From assembly GCF_963678635.1 (NCBI RefSeq), contig NC_087063.1, forward strand, positions 51,221,220 to 51,285,219: 64,000 nucleotides of DNA. Reading direction: 5' to 3'. Positions within the stretch are counted from its first letter, which is position 1; the number at the start of each line of letters is the position of its first letter. Origin of the DNA: Symsagittifera roscoffensis. Taxonomy: Eukaryota > Xenacoelomorpha > Acoela > Convolutidae. This document shows, in pieces, positions 47,869 to 59,661 of this stretch. A program made the position numbers and the translations under genes. Below the pieces are notes generated by a model, which was not told the DNA's origin, searched no databases, and worked only from the letters and a program-made list of their open reading frames with translations.

Positions 47869-48639
47869 TGAGAGGAGGAGATGGAACATTGACAAATGGC
47901 CGAAAAACAAGATGCAAAAAGAAAGAAGATTAGAAAAATTTAGAAGTTTTAGAACTTCTAAACGACGAACAAAGAAGGAGACAAAGAAGCGACGAAAGAG
48001 GAGATGTTAAAACTCAGAATTGTTTTGTATGTGACAAAAAACTCAAACGAGAAACAAAGCAACCAAGTTTGCAATTGAAACTGAAAAAACATTTAGTTGA
48101 GTTTTGAAGATTGAAGAAATTGTTGCGTTTTTAAATTTGCATATTGATTTTAGTTAGTGGCTTTAGAGACACTTATTATTTATTTAGAAAAGCTTGAGTG
48201 AAGAGTATATTAAAATCCAGCCTGCATGATTGTTTTTAATTAACTAAGACGACTGATCGGTGGTTATATAACTTTGTGGTGATATGAAAGGCTTGGGTAA
48301 TCTCTTGAAGAGGGAGATTATTTCATTGTCCCTTCTAACCACAGAGTTCCTTAGTTTTAGTATTTAGGACCAATTACAACTAAATTTCCGAAGGGAAGAT
48401 GCATAGTAGGATAATTTTAGCTTGTTGGTTGGCAGGACTGTCCTGCAAACTAACACCTTTTAAAACCCAAAAGAAAAAGTTTCAAATCAGGGCATTGACA
48501 TTGGAAGTCAGAAATTGTAGTATGATGCAGTGAGTCGATAAAACGTGGATAAAAGTGATTTCGTGCATTTTCTAAATTCTGTTCGATGACACTGTATCAT
48601 TTTGATGAAAATTACGAGAATCAATGAGGACATTGACCG
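47869..48639. other. Region downstream of element B
   Basis: No gene is supported. It begins with the purine-rich AGAGGAGGAGATGG (about 47870-47883), a possible polypurine tract, after which a 3' LTR would be expected. No copy of the 33.0-33.8 kb sequence could be recognised here, so the LTR is not confirmed. Confidence 0.35.
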
Positions 48640-49130
48640 AGTTGTCCGGGGAGTATGTGAGATTCGACCAGAATGTACGAAAATGCAGTTTCGCATTCGA
48701 ATTTTTATCGACCAGAAAAGAACAGCTGACCTGGAAGATTGATGGTTTTAACACATTAGCGACGTTATTAGAACGATTAGGTAAATCGGAACGGTCAGAA
48801 AATTCTGGATTTTTTAGTTTTCAAGAATTCGAATTGTGACGTCTTATTTCTGAGAAATGCTGAAACGGCCATTTTGGGACAAAATTCAGAAGAAAAACAT
48901 AACAACAGTAGTAGCAGTGAAAACAACTACGAAGAAATAACGACGGATACAACTGGAAATTGTCAGAAACTCAAACTGTTATATATGAACTTTTAGCTTC
49001 CTGGTCATGCCCTGAATTGATTTTTATTGACACCCCGATTCATTTTCAGATAATGAGAAGCTAGGAGTTAGGGGAAAGGATTGATCCATCTTCGATGGAG
49101 ATGATGATTTTTATCTACTGAACAAAAACT

Positions 49131-50984
49131 GAACCTTGTTAGCTGATACAAGATCAACTTCCCGTTTGTTCAAGTATTTCAGTAGTCTTAGGAAAGCATA
49201 TCCTCATCCTATAACAATTCGACATTGCGGAAACTCCTGGAAAACAGTCATTCCTTTTCAACAACTACTTTCAGAGTGTGTACACACTAGACGATTCCCA
49301 CAATACTACTTGTGTTATAGAAAACTCCGACCGAGTATGCGACTTTGACACATCAGGAGCTTCTGTAGTAAAAATCCTGGGGCGTATTAACGTTACTAAG
49401 TCAAGAGGTCCTGATGATATTCCTCCGGCTTCCTATCGCAATGTACCTAACATTGCAAAATCACTCTGTGATCTCTTCCGTAAAGTGAAAGAAACTGGTA
49501 TCTTCCCGGAACTCTGGAAAATTAGCAAAGTCAAGCCGCTATTCAAAAAAGGAAATAGGATGCTCGTGGAAAATTAACGGCCAGTAATGCTTTTGGATAT
49601 AGCCTCGAAAGTTTTGGAACGTTGCATTTTTAATAGTTTGTACCCTTCTAAACTTCCAAACTTCTACCGAAAAGCCAGTACGGATTTTGAGCTAAACGAT
49701 ACACCTGCTACAACTGTTAGAGTATTTGAACGAAGTCTACAAAGGCGTGGACCAACCTGATACAGCTGTCGAAGCGGTGTTTTTAGACTTTAGCAAAGCT
49801 TTTGATACCATATCGCACCGCATTTTGTTGGACAAACTCAAAGCCATTGGTGTCAGTGGCCGGCTTCTGAGAGTTCTTACTTCTTATTTATCGACTCGGA
49901 AGCAATATGTAGATATTGATGGCCACAAATCCAGTTTACTAGATATTTTCAGCGGAATCCCACAAGGATCCATCTTGGGGCCACTGCTATTCTTAGTTTA
50001 TGTTATTGATCTCACTGTCAACGTGCGTAGCAGTACCTATGCTTTTGCGGATGATGCAAAACTTCTGTCTATACATCGGAGAAACTCGCATTGCGAGCTT
50101 TAAGGCGATCTTAATGTCCTGAATTCCTGGGCTGCGAACAATTCACTTCAGTTTAACTTGGATAAATGTCACATTCTGTCTTTCCGACCGACAGACTCGA
50201 GTTTTGTATTAAACTCGGCAACGCTTAAAAATGTCTCAAATGAAAAAGACTTGAGTGTTTTCTTCCGACCTATCCTGGACGCCCCACATTCGGAAGTAAT
50301 GTCAAAAAGCCGTCTCAGTGTTTTTCTTAATCCGAAGAAACATTTCTTGTTCTGTCAGCGTAGCCGCTCGCTTGAATTTATATAAGTCGATGATTGTGCC
50401 TGTCCTAAACTATAATTCACCAGTTTGGTTCGCTAACATGTCAAGCCAGAAGTCCCTGGAAAGTGTTCAGCGGCGAGTCACGCAGTGGATACTATCATAT
50501 CAAACTGAAAGTTATTTCGAAAGAATGAAGACACTGAACATCTTACCAATCACTCTACGTCTGCAGATATGCGACTTACTCACATTCTCCAAAATCGTTT
50601 CAAATCATTATGATTTCGATTGGTTTGCTCATGTTAAGTTCAATGACTCTCGACACCCGCTCTGGAGAAATTGTTCGCCTAAGTGTGCCGCAAGTGAGAC
50701 TCGCGAAGTCGCGTCAAAACTTCTTTCATCGAATAACCCGCATGATTAACTCCCTTCCTCTATGGGTCGACTACTTAAATCCCATCGGTTTGAAACAAAG
50801 ACTCATAAAGTTGTTCTGGATGTTCTTCAACTCTTACTATTCAACCGAAAATGCTTGTACATGGGTGATAAACTGTGATTGCAACACTTGCATCTGCAAC
50901 TCTTCTCTAGTAGCAGGACTTTGATTCTCTGTCTGGGATTAAACTCCCTTCAGTACTTTACTGTAAAGCTTTCATAATAATAAT
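49131..50984 (+). mobile_element. 5'-truncated non-LTR retrotransposon (LINE)
   Basis: The boundaries come from comparison with the uninterrupted copy at 30390-30410: the inserted DNA starts after about 49130 and ends with an AATAATAATAA tail near 50984. It carries reverse transcriptase on the plus strand and no endonuclease, so it is truncated at the 5' end, as is usual for LINEs. The A/T-rich tail and lack of terminal repeats support target-primed insertion. Confidence 0.75.
49278..50924 (+). pseudogene. LINE reverse transcriptase (Jockey/CR1-like group), broken
   Basis: The RT entry at 49370-49570 has NVTKSRGPDDIPPASYRN, FPELWKISKVKPLFKKGN. The open frame 49726-50103 contains AVFLDFSKAFDTISHRIL, GIPQGSILGPLLFLVY and YAFADDAKLLS, with the catalytic FADD. 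The C-terminal thumb part (50318-50749) includes YKSMIVPVLNYNSPVW and LESVQRRVTQWI, and a tail to 50924 ends CDCNTCICNSSL. A stop at 49575 and frameshifts near 49700, 50103, 50385 and 50700 inactivate it. The motifs fit the Jockey/CR1/Rex superclade of APE-type LINEs; finer placement is not possible by eye. Confidence 0.8.
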
Positions 50985-51280
50985 AAAACAATAGTAATAT
51001 AATAAATAGTAGTAGCTCTGTTTTTAGGAGTGACCTCGTGGCCTAGGGATACTGAGACCCAGCCATGAGCTCACTATGTTTGCATATAATTAAGTTAATT
51101 TGAGCGTTCTGGTTGAAGCCGGAAAGCAGTGTTTTTGTCGACCCGATGTTAGAAAGACCACCAAAAGAACTGGCTATGGCCGAGACGGTGAAAAGAATGT
51201 AAAGCTTTGTTTAGACGCTAGCCAGTCGTTTTAGAACCTAGCTTTATTTTCCTTCGATATGTACTTCCGGGCGAGTGTTA

Positions 51281-51832
51281 CAAAAGCTCTGCGTTGCATC
51301 CTCAGTTTAAAACCCAGCATCCCGTATGATAACAATGATAACATCACTGCAATGATAACAAAACTTCAACTCTATATATCATCTGTCAGAACTACTCTTC
51401 TTTTTAATTCATGCATATGGCAACCAAACATTGCTTCTCATCGAAAGCTGGAAAAACATCTTACAAAACAATTACGATATCAAAGTTGATGATTATGGAA
51501 ATTTTTATTTCCCTAGACCTGGCAGTCGCGCTGCACACAGGACTTTGTTTGATGTTCCCACAGTGTGCAAATCTTCAACATGGGGGACATATTTTATCCG
51601 GACCACTGCTAATGCCAACATCGTGTCAGCAAAATTTGGGATTGATCTTCGGCAGGAGAAACCGGCCAGTGCAAATAGAAAACTCCGTGAAGTCTTTTTA
51701 AACTTGTCGATATCAGATTTCAACCCTGAAAACTCAGGTACCTTTTTTTAAATCAATTGTCGCAGTTTAACCTGTAGATCTTAATGATCATACTTGTATT
51801 TCTGCCGCCTATATAAGGAATGAAGTCTTTTA
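51281..51832 (+). other. Unassigned segment before the AGT repeat
   Basis: An open frame around 51431-51751 (TTG at its left edge, no ATG) encodes NILQNNYDIKVDDYGNFYF, SRAAHRTLFDVPTVCKSST and AKFGIDLRQEKPASANRKL. The stretch before it (LFNSCIWQPNIASHRKLEKH) weakly resembles a LINE RT tail. A simple-repeat tail follows, as in many LINE 3' ends. It could be the 3' end of another LINE. No firm identification. Confidence 0.25.
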
Positions 51833-53268
<1,436 letters not shown>

Positions 53269-53276
53269 CCTTCGAG

Positions 53277-53289
53277 CCCCCTCCCTCTC
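53277..53289 (-). promoter_or_regulatory. Candidate polypurine tract of element C
   Basis: The minus strand reads GAGAGGGAGGGGG about 100 bp after the end of the second coding region and 9 bp before the proposed LTR start. Position and composition fit the plus-strand primer of LTR retroelements. Identification depends on the LTR proposal. Confidence 0.35.
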
Positions 53290-53385
53290 AAGACTCAAGA
53301 CTCTAGAATTTCCTTTTGAGCCACCGGCTCACCTCGTGTTCTTCGCCCTCGAGGTACCCGACCCAGATATATTTGACACTGTGAT

Positions 53386-55109
53386 CTATTTCAATAGTGC
53401 CTCTTCATCATCGGAGCTGATCACAATCTCCTCCCAAGCCTTCAGCTGTTCATAGGATCGCATCCACTCCCTTTGCTCTTGCAATCTCTTCGCTTGATTC
53501 GGTAAGCTCTTCACCTTCGACTCCCGGTTCAAACAGAAGGAATTGTGAAGACTCAGGCTTACATTCTTCGCCAGGTCCTCCTCTAGTATCGACTCCATCG
53601 CTCTAGTATTGTTTCTGGATACTCTACCCACTCTTTTCCACCCCGTCTTGATCGCATTTCGATGGGTCAGCAGAGGTCTCTTGAAGGCATCTGGTTCTAT
53701 CTCGGCCTGGAACTGTCGATATTCATTTTGATGTTTCCTCATGTGATCCTTCGTCACCAGGACGTTAACGTCGCGCGAAACCAAGGAAAGAATCTCAAGC
53801 CGCTCCACATGTGTCTGACTTCCATTGGTATGGCGAATACCTTGCATGCGGTCTCGAACAACTCAAGTCTCCTGCCGTAATCTATCGCGTGAATCGACTC
53901 TGCCGTTGGCGTCTTCGATTCCCGATACTTTGCTATATTTTCTTCCATCCATCGTAGAGCCAGCATCGTGCTCACCACCAAGATGGTCACCTTTTGCTGA
54001 TGATCGGGCAGTCCCAACGACCTGATTTCTTTCACATCCCAGATCAGACAGAGATTGGCGTGGTCTGGGTACCACACTGTCTGCGCCAGACAGTGGCATG
54101 GACAATCCCCGTGTGTGAGGTCGATGCTCCTAAGATTGCGTTCTCCCGAGGCTTCTAGGACAGGCTCAAGTTCCATCATCTTCTCGTGTATCACGTCGAT
54201 CTCTTCCAAGTTTGGAGCACCAACCATGGGTTTCCCGATCACGTTTTGTCTCTCGTGGTCACTTGTATTTTCGCCCTCCAAACATAGAAGTTCTTCACCC
54301 CAGATTTCACTCAAGTCGTCCCCCTGTTCTTTCGGCACTGTTCCTCGGATCTTCCTCAACAGCTTGTGGGAATGATGCGACATCCGAGCCAGTCTTACAC
54401 ATTTGGGCACTGAGAAGGCTTTGCTTATCAATAAATTCTGGCTGGACACTTCTACCATCGCCATGTGTAATGGATAGTGGCTGCCACATAGGTTCGCCAT
54501 CACTGACCCCACTAAGGACTTCGCATTTAGAGGCAGACCATAGGATTCGCTCATGGGAAATCCCATCTCCGCTTCGAGTCCAACCTTCCAACTCTTGATG
54601 TGTTTCTGGGTCACTTGCAACACTCCGGGCCATGACTCCACGCTCAACGCGGTCACCAAATGGTGTTCTGACTCTAGCCTCTCCAGTGACTGGAGACTGC
54701 ACATTCTTGAGAAGAGTCCCAGAGCTGTTGCTAGGTTCACCGCGGTACTCGCGTAACACTCAGCCACTATCTGTATCTCACTCTTCTCCCTTTCGGTAAT
54801 GTCTTCAAACCAGGTGACTAGGTTTTCTTTCTGGAAAGACTGTATCCTGACGCATTTTCGTCCGTCGCAGGTGTGCTCGCCATTCCCACACGTCGAGTCA
54901 AGGCAACTGCCCGGCTCCATTTTCTTTACCGATCTTGTTCCACTCGTCACCTCACTTGACTCCTTCACATGAGGCAGGATCAGTCTATGTACTATACTCA
55001 AGGTCGCCAAATCTTCATCCTCTGTCGGTGCTAATCTCACTCGCTCCTTGACTCCTCGATCAGGCTCGCATGGGGATGTGGACACCAGGAGGGCCTGAGC
55101 AATTTCCAC
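53386..55109 (-). pseudogene. Second polyprotein, C-terminal region, element C
   Basis: A 451-codon frame (55109-53754) overlaps a frame at 53847-53386 that ends the region; a frameshift near 53800 joins them. Recognisable blocks are CGNGEHTCDGRKCVRIQSF, AFSVPKCVRLARMSHHSHKL, LEASGERNLRSIDLTHG, CPCHCLAQTVWYPDHANLC, LFETACKVFAIPMEVRHMW and finally LHNSFCLNRESKVKSLP. All have counterparts at 46434-47868. The Cys-rich start (C-x5-C-x5-C) and the CxC motif could bind metal. No known family is recognised. The end (VISSDDEEALLK) is acidic. Confidence 0.6.
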
Positions 55110-55221
55110 ACCACTCCCAGACTCGTGGTCAACATGCCGTTCCCGTTACCCATTTTTAGTTCGACTCTTTTACTTGAGCGTGGCACACTTATTACTTCCG
55201 GTGTTTTCTCGAGAATCAAAC

Positions 55222-55830
55222 CTAGGATAGGTCTCTCTCTCTCTCCACAGTGTCTATCTCCATTATCTTCTCTGTCCAGAACTTCAGCAGCTCCGCCACC
55301 TCGTAGTTTCTCTGGGCACCTCCAGCTTCCAAGTCCAAGAAAGGGTTGTATGCCATCCCCATCACTCCAGACACATACTGGTACTCTCCCTTTTTGTTGG
55401 GTTTCAAGTACTCTCCTGACGAAGCCAAGTTACGGTGAACGTCGTGTCTCTCCTCAAACTTCTTGTTGTAGAATCTCCGTATCTCATCTAACTTCCTGTG
55501 GCTCTCTAGAGATTGCCTAGAACCATCCTCCTTTTCTATCCCAGTACTCTGGTACACATTCAAGATGACTGTGGAGACTCTCCTTTCCAGCGTCTTGCTT
55601 CCAATTGCTCTCTGATGACATGCTAGGATGGTACTGTCAGTCATCATCGACATTGTCCACCTCAAGAAACAGGTAGCATCTTTCCTCCTTGCCAGACTCA
55701 AGCCTGAGTTATCCCTAGCAACGTGCTGCATCAGCATTTGATATACCTCTAGATTCTTGCCTCCCAATTTCAACTTATCGTACGAAGTCAGTGTCTCTAA
55801 CTCTAACCCCAACAGGCTCCACGCGAACAT
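55222..55830 (-). pseudogene. Second polyprotein, region 4, element C
   Basis: This 202-codon helical frame has CHQRAIGSKTLERRVSTVI, KLDEIRRFYNKKF, GEYQYVSGVMGMAYNPFLD and LLKFWTEKIMEI. It aligns with 45694-46305 of element B. It lies between the basic region at 56482-55847 and the C-terminal region, each in another frame. Conservation of the YVSG-h-h-GMAY motif in both elements argues for a real domain of unknown fold. Confidence 0.55.
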
Positions 55831-55846
55831 CAGTTGTCCTGCGGTC

Positions 55847-56482
55847 CTAATATGTTCTCATCGCTTCTTCAAAATGATCTTTTAACAAGTTCTGCCAAGT
55901 TCTCTTCAGTTGACTCCCCAATTCCAATTTGTTGATATCAGCCTTCTGCTGGGTAGCCCAGTTGCGTCGTTTGCGTGACACTACACTGTCGAGCTTCTTC
56001 AGGCAGTCTTCCAATTCCTGCAATGTTTCCAGGGCCACCCACCACGGTCGGAAGGTGTTCCTCGTTTTATTCTTCTCAAGAGGATCGCTAGTCACTTGCT
56101 TCCCAGTAGCCTGGTGTTCATTTGAGACCCATTCTTTGCCGACGTCCACTTCCCAGGTCTGCCCGCTCGTCGAACCTCGCTTCATTTTCGTCCTCTGAGG
56201 CTTGAAGTCTTCTTCCGTTGTTGAGCTGGTGGGGATTTCCATCTCTCTTTCTACGTCGAGCAGTTTCCTTGGCTCGTAGCTACTCTTGTAGGCCGCTGTC
56301 TTCCATCGTGCCAGAACCATAGGAGCCGTCTCTCTCAAGTTTTTCTCCGAGACCGCATCCACTGAAGGACTGCCCAATCCCTCCACGTCTCTCTTCCTCA
56401 TGCGAGATATCACGTCTTTACTCGGGGGCGTTGTCGTTATCATCACTGATTCGACTTCCTTGTCTCCATCCAACCCTTCCAA
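55847..56482 (-). pseudogene. Second polyprotein, basic region 3, element C
   Basis: This 211-codon frame overlaps the end of the preceding frame by 40 bases in another phase, so a frameshift is implied near 56460. It is hydrophilic and basic (KPQRTKMKRGSTSGQTWEV, SRKRRNWATQQKADINKLEL), with a helical second half. It matches the location of 44108-45342 in element B. No domain is recognised. Confidence 0.45.
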
Positions 56483-57852
56483 CTCTTGCCTCCACCTGCT
56501 CGAGCCTTAAGGATATTAGTACTTTTAATTATATTACTAGTTCCGACCTTATCCCCCCTTACATGTTCAATTATTTTATTGTGAGTTTTTTGTTTCAGAG
56601 TAGAGCTGTCTTTACATTTGTCTTCCTTGGTCTTCCGTGATGCCTTCCTCAACTCGACCGTCTTGCTCAGCAGCTCTCCTCTAGCTTTCTCCTCCAGACC
56701 TGTCCCCATCAGGACAGGCTCTCCAAATTTTACCACCGTGTCCCACAGCTCCTCCTTGAAATCGTCCAATGTGGTCTCGTCGTCCACTTCTCGATTAAAA
56801 TTGCTCAAAAATTTTCGCCAAGCATCCTCATCCAGAGTGCCTAGGAAAGCATCCCTGTTTCCCTCGAAGGTGTTCTTCTCCCTTCTTTTCGCACTCAGGA
56901 AAATCATTCCCATGTTCGGATTCTCGCTCGTCAGTGGTAACTCTAGATTCTTGCGGGGAGATGAGGTCAGAGGTGGCGTGGAGGTATCTGCCCAAATTTC
57001 TCCACTCAGATCCTTCAACAGTTCTTGCGTGATGAATTCTTCCTCCGATGGTTTCTGTTCCGGTGTGTTTCCCACTTCCATATTCTCTCCTGCCTCGCTG
57101 AGAGTCTCGTCCATGCTCTCCTCTCCCGATCTCTCCGAATCTACGGGACCGCTCCTTTTATCCCCAGGGGTGTCCACTGATAGGGGTGATGGTGTCGCTG
57201 GACCCGTTTCCTTATACTCTGTCAGAGCCACATGCAATGGGCCTGCTGCATCCAGCTCCTTCCCCTCCTGTCTCATCTCCACTTGCTCCAGTCCGTAAGG
57301 TGCCCGGTATCTTCTCGTGGCAAACACCATCTCGTCTCCTTTCAGTGCGATGTGTCCTTCATTCACGATCATCCTGCCATCGTCCCACACCGGCAACTTG
57401 TTCTCCAGACCTGCCCGCTCAAGTGTTCTCAAGGCATCTCGCACCTCGAGTTTCTGGGGCATCGAGCCTCTCATTTTCTTGGCTTGAGTTGTCCATGAAT
57501 TTATTTTCGATTCGCTGGTATGAAAATAAATTGCTGCAGTGTAGCCGATGAAGAGGGGATCCCAGCCGTCGATGAACTCCCTCTCTTGTTCTTCAGTTGC
57601 TGCTCTCGCGAACAGGGACGGGACCACCAGGGAGCTGTTCATCCCCAGGGTCATTCTCCTCACTGTTGGAAGCTCTGGAATGCTTGCTGGTAGGACTTCC
57701 TTCTCCAATATCGCCTCTAGCTCCCTTTTCACCAGCTCGAAGCTTTTCTTCCATGCGGGAATTCTCAAGATCTCTTGTTCATTTGCTGTCAGGGGATTTA
57801 GGTTCCAGAACTTGGGATAGGTTTCGATGGGGCCTTCGCGCTTACCTCCCAT
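56443..57852 (-). CDS. Second polyprotein, central region 2, element C
   Basis: This is the longest unbroken piece after the SGNH part: 469 codons. The first half is folded-looking and contains YPKFWNLNPLTANEQEIL, LPTVRRMTLGMNSSLVV, EFIDGWDPLFIGYTAAIYF and GRMIVNEGHIALKGDEMVF. The second half is acidic and low-complexity (SGEESMDETLSEAGENMEV). The first half aligns with 42990-44107 of element B. The open frame is a fragment of the larger polyprotein rather than a gene with its own start. The family is unknown. Confidence 0.55.
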   Translation of the reverse strand: MGGKREGPIETYPKFWNLNPLTANEQEILRIPAWKKSFELVKRELEAILEKEVLPASIPELPTVRRMTLGMNSSLVVPSLFARAATEEQEREFIDGWDPLFIGYTAAIYFHTSESKINSWTTQAKKMRGSMPQKLEVRDALRTLERAGLENKLPVWDDGRMIVNEGHIALKGDEMVFATRRYRAPYGLEQVEMRQEGKELDAAGPLHVALTEYKETGPATPSPLSVDTPGDKRSGPVDSERSGEESMDETLSEAGENMEVGNTPEQKPSEEEFITQELLKDLSGEIWADTSTPPLTSSPRKNLELPLTSENPNMGMIFLSAKRREKNTFEGNRDAFLGTLDEDAWRKFLSNFNREVDDETTLDDFKEELWDTVVKFGEPVLMGTGLEEKARGELLSKTVELRKASRKTKEDKCKDSSTLKQKTHNKIIEHVRGDKVGTSNIIKSTNILKARAGGGKSWKGWMETRKSNQ

Positions 57853-57911
57853 CCTGCACTGCAGTTGTCCTCGGAAACTCCCATCGACAGAGGCTCTCCG
57901 TATTTCGTTAG

Positions 57912-58163
57912 TCAGTGAAATGACACCAGTTCCCCATGGGTTAGAAGCACCAATGCCAAGTACCCGTCAATCCGGAGTGTGTCCACGCCCCGACTGAACA
58001 TGTACGCTGGGCCCATATTGAACAGGTACCTTGGGTAAACCAGGTACAGTGCCAACAACAGACTGATGGGCATGTTCAAGATTTTCTGTATGAAGGCTCC
58101 AAACATGGTCTCTTTCGCGCTGTACACTCCAGCGATGAACTCCTTTCCCCAACAAGGACTCAA
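57912..58163 (-). pseudogene. Second polyprotein, hydrophobic segment, element C
   Basis: This 83-codon frame contains FIQKILNMPISLLLALYLVY, a strongly hydrophobic stretch long enough for a membrane helix, then YMFSRGVDTLRIDGYLALVL and THGEL. The latter aligns with 42768-42900 of element B. If the protein is an envelope or membrane-associated component this would be the candidate segment, but one helix in mid-protein is weak evidence. Frameshifts separate it from both neighbours. Confidence 0.45.
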
Positions 58164-58214
58164 GAACTAAAGAATCTCGTGATCCCTCCTCGTCCTCAGC
58201 TCACCCCTCCAGAA

Positions 58215-59184
58215 TCATCCAACCGTGACTTCGTTGGCTGCTGTGACGAACCTGGCCACCGTCATTTCCCTCTTCTCGGCCACTTCCAGCTGCTTCTCAA
58301 GAAAATCCCAGATTTGCTTCACCAGAGGTGGGGCATCTTCTCTTGTCTTCTCCGTGGCGTTCTGCAGCCTTGGTTTCAGGAAGGGCCATCTGCCTTTCTC
58401 TTGTGTCAGTCGATACACCATCGACTCCAGCTGCTTCTCCGCTGCGGCCAGGTTTTTTCTTTCGTTGCTCGGCCCTCTAGATTTACTGGTGGAGCTTGTG
58501 ATGATCAACTCCACACTTCGAAACCACAGACTGGCCGTCAGGTGAGTCACCACTGGATGATCATCCCCTATAACCGGACTGAGCTTGAGTTGCCTAGCGA
58601 AGTTGGTTATCTCTAGCAAGAGGGCCTCGTCCAATACAATGAGGATATCAGCCAACTCGTAGAAGCCCTTCGACGCGTGGGACACATCCGCCCATGCCGC
58701 CGCCAGTTCTGATCTGCGAAGTCTCAAGTTCGTTGGATCCAGCTCCCGATTGAGAGCTGCCATCAGAATACGCCAACCATTCCCTTCCGCTATCAAGATC
58801 AAGATCGCATATACAAATTGCAGAGCGGGAGGCATGCTCGCGTACCCGGGGGACGTCGTGAACACTACTTTTGTCTTGGAGCCAAATCGTGAGGCAACGT
58901 TCTCTTGTACTTCGTGCTGCCAATAACGTCTGGATGGCTTCCCAGATCTTCTTCGGTGCCGGTTCATCACCCTTGAGCTGCTCAAGAAACCCTGTCGCAT
59001 GCAAGTGATCGTTCATTCCTGCAAACAGTAGTAGCTCAGGCTCGCAAGGCATCTCCGATTTTATTGCCACCACCAGGGTTAACATCTGGTTTAGCTCCGC
59101 TCCCGGCAGTAAATATATCAGAGTTTCCGGCCAAAATAACTTGGGAGACGTTCCCTCAAAATCCGATCCCGCCACGATGACCAC
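58215..59184 (-). pseudogene. Second polyprotein, NDHLH (SGNH-like) block, element C
   Basis: Two overlapping frames form one conserved block. Frame 59184-58648 starts VIVAGSDFEGTSPKLFWPE, then ELLLFAGMNDHLHATGFLEQL. After a frame change near 58940, frame 59000-58215 continues VVFTTSPGYASMPPALQFVY, ILILIAEGNGWRILMAA, FYELADILIVLDEALLLEI and SPVIGDDHPVVTHL. Alternating beta strands and helices with GxND after a hydrophobic strand look like an SGNH/flavodoxin-type fold. Both elements conserve it. The catalytic serine is uncertain because GDS is changed to GSD. It may be a second esterase-like or a non-catalytic domain. Confidence 0.5.
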
Positions 59185-59661
59185 CCTCGCAGCGGCTGGT
59201 CTGCCCTGTCATAAACTGCCAAGGTCTTGGCCAGCTGCGTGTTCCCGCAGGGTTTCCCGTACCTAGGGTGTTGTCGGCTAATCTCGTACCCTCATACGCG
59301 GCGTCTGGTAGTTCCATTTCTCTCGGATCCAATAGTTTATCCACCACCCTCAACTGTGCTGGAGTTGCCAACCTAATCCTGGCAATGCTGGTTCGATGCT
59401 TGGGAGGCTCCACCACGAGTCCCGGACTCCCCAATGACTTGAGAGGTCTATAATTGATAGGTCCCATGATCGATTTCGTGGGAATCCCAGTCAGATCCGC
59501 TGTCTCCATCATTTTCGCTCTCGAGAAATGCGTCTCGTGAGCCTTCAGCCAGTCCACGCACTGGTGGCTACCCAAGTCTTCGTGCGACCCCGCTCAAGAC
59601 CCAAAGCTTCCGCCAACTCTAGCCTGCACTCCAGATCTTCCAAGTCCAGCTCCTTCACCTT
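59156..59661 (-). pseudogene. Second polyprotein, linker after SGNH domain, element C
   Basis: After an in-frame TAG at 59662 the reading continues as KVKELDLEDLECRLELAEAL to about 59560. There the frame changes to 59575-59156, which has CVDWLKAHETHFSRAKMME, IMGPINYRPLKS and VEPPKHRTSIARIRLATP. The MGPINYRPL motif matches MGPVNARPL in element B (41620). It connects the SGNH hydrolase to the NDHLH block. Confidence 0.45.

Larger units (their letters stand above)
48640..51280. mobile_element. Partial second copy of the fold-back element, split by a LINE
   Basis: Positions 48660-49130 match 29815-30400 (AATTTTTAT, ACCAGAAAAGAACAGCTGAC, GATAATGAGAAGCTAGGAGTT, TCGATGGAGATGATGATTTT). Positions 50985-51280 match 30400-30695 (AATAGTAGTA, TGGGGATACTGAGACCC or its variant AGGGATACTGAGACCC, GACGCTAGCCAGTCGTTTTA). 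Together these are the centre and inner right arm of the element at 28236-31400. Between them lies a LINE of about 1.85 kb. The left arm and outer right arm are missing. Confidence 0.65.

Noticed and set aside
56618-57298. 226-codon open frame on the plus strand opposite element C
   Set aside because: It is antisense to the conserved second polyprotein, rich in Ser and Pro from the complement of acidic codons, and has no counterpart in element B.
57912-58163. Retroviral-type envelope protein
   Set aside because: Only one hydrophobic stretch is seen in mid-polyprotein. No signal peptide, furin-type cleavage site or fusion peptide is found anywhere in the second coding region.
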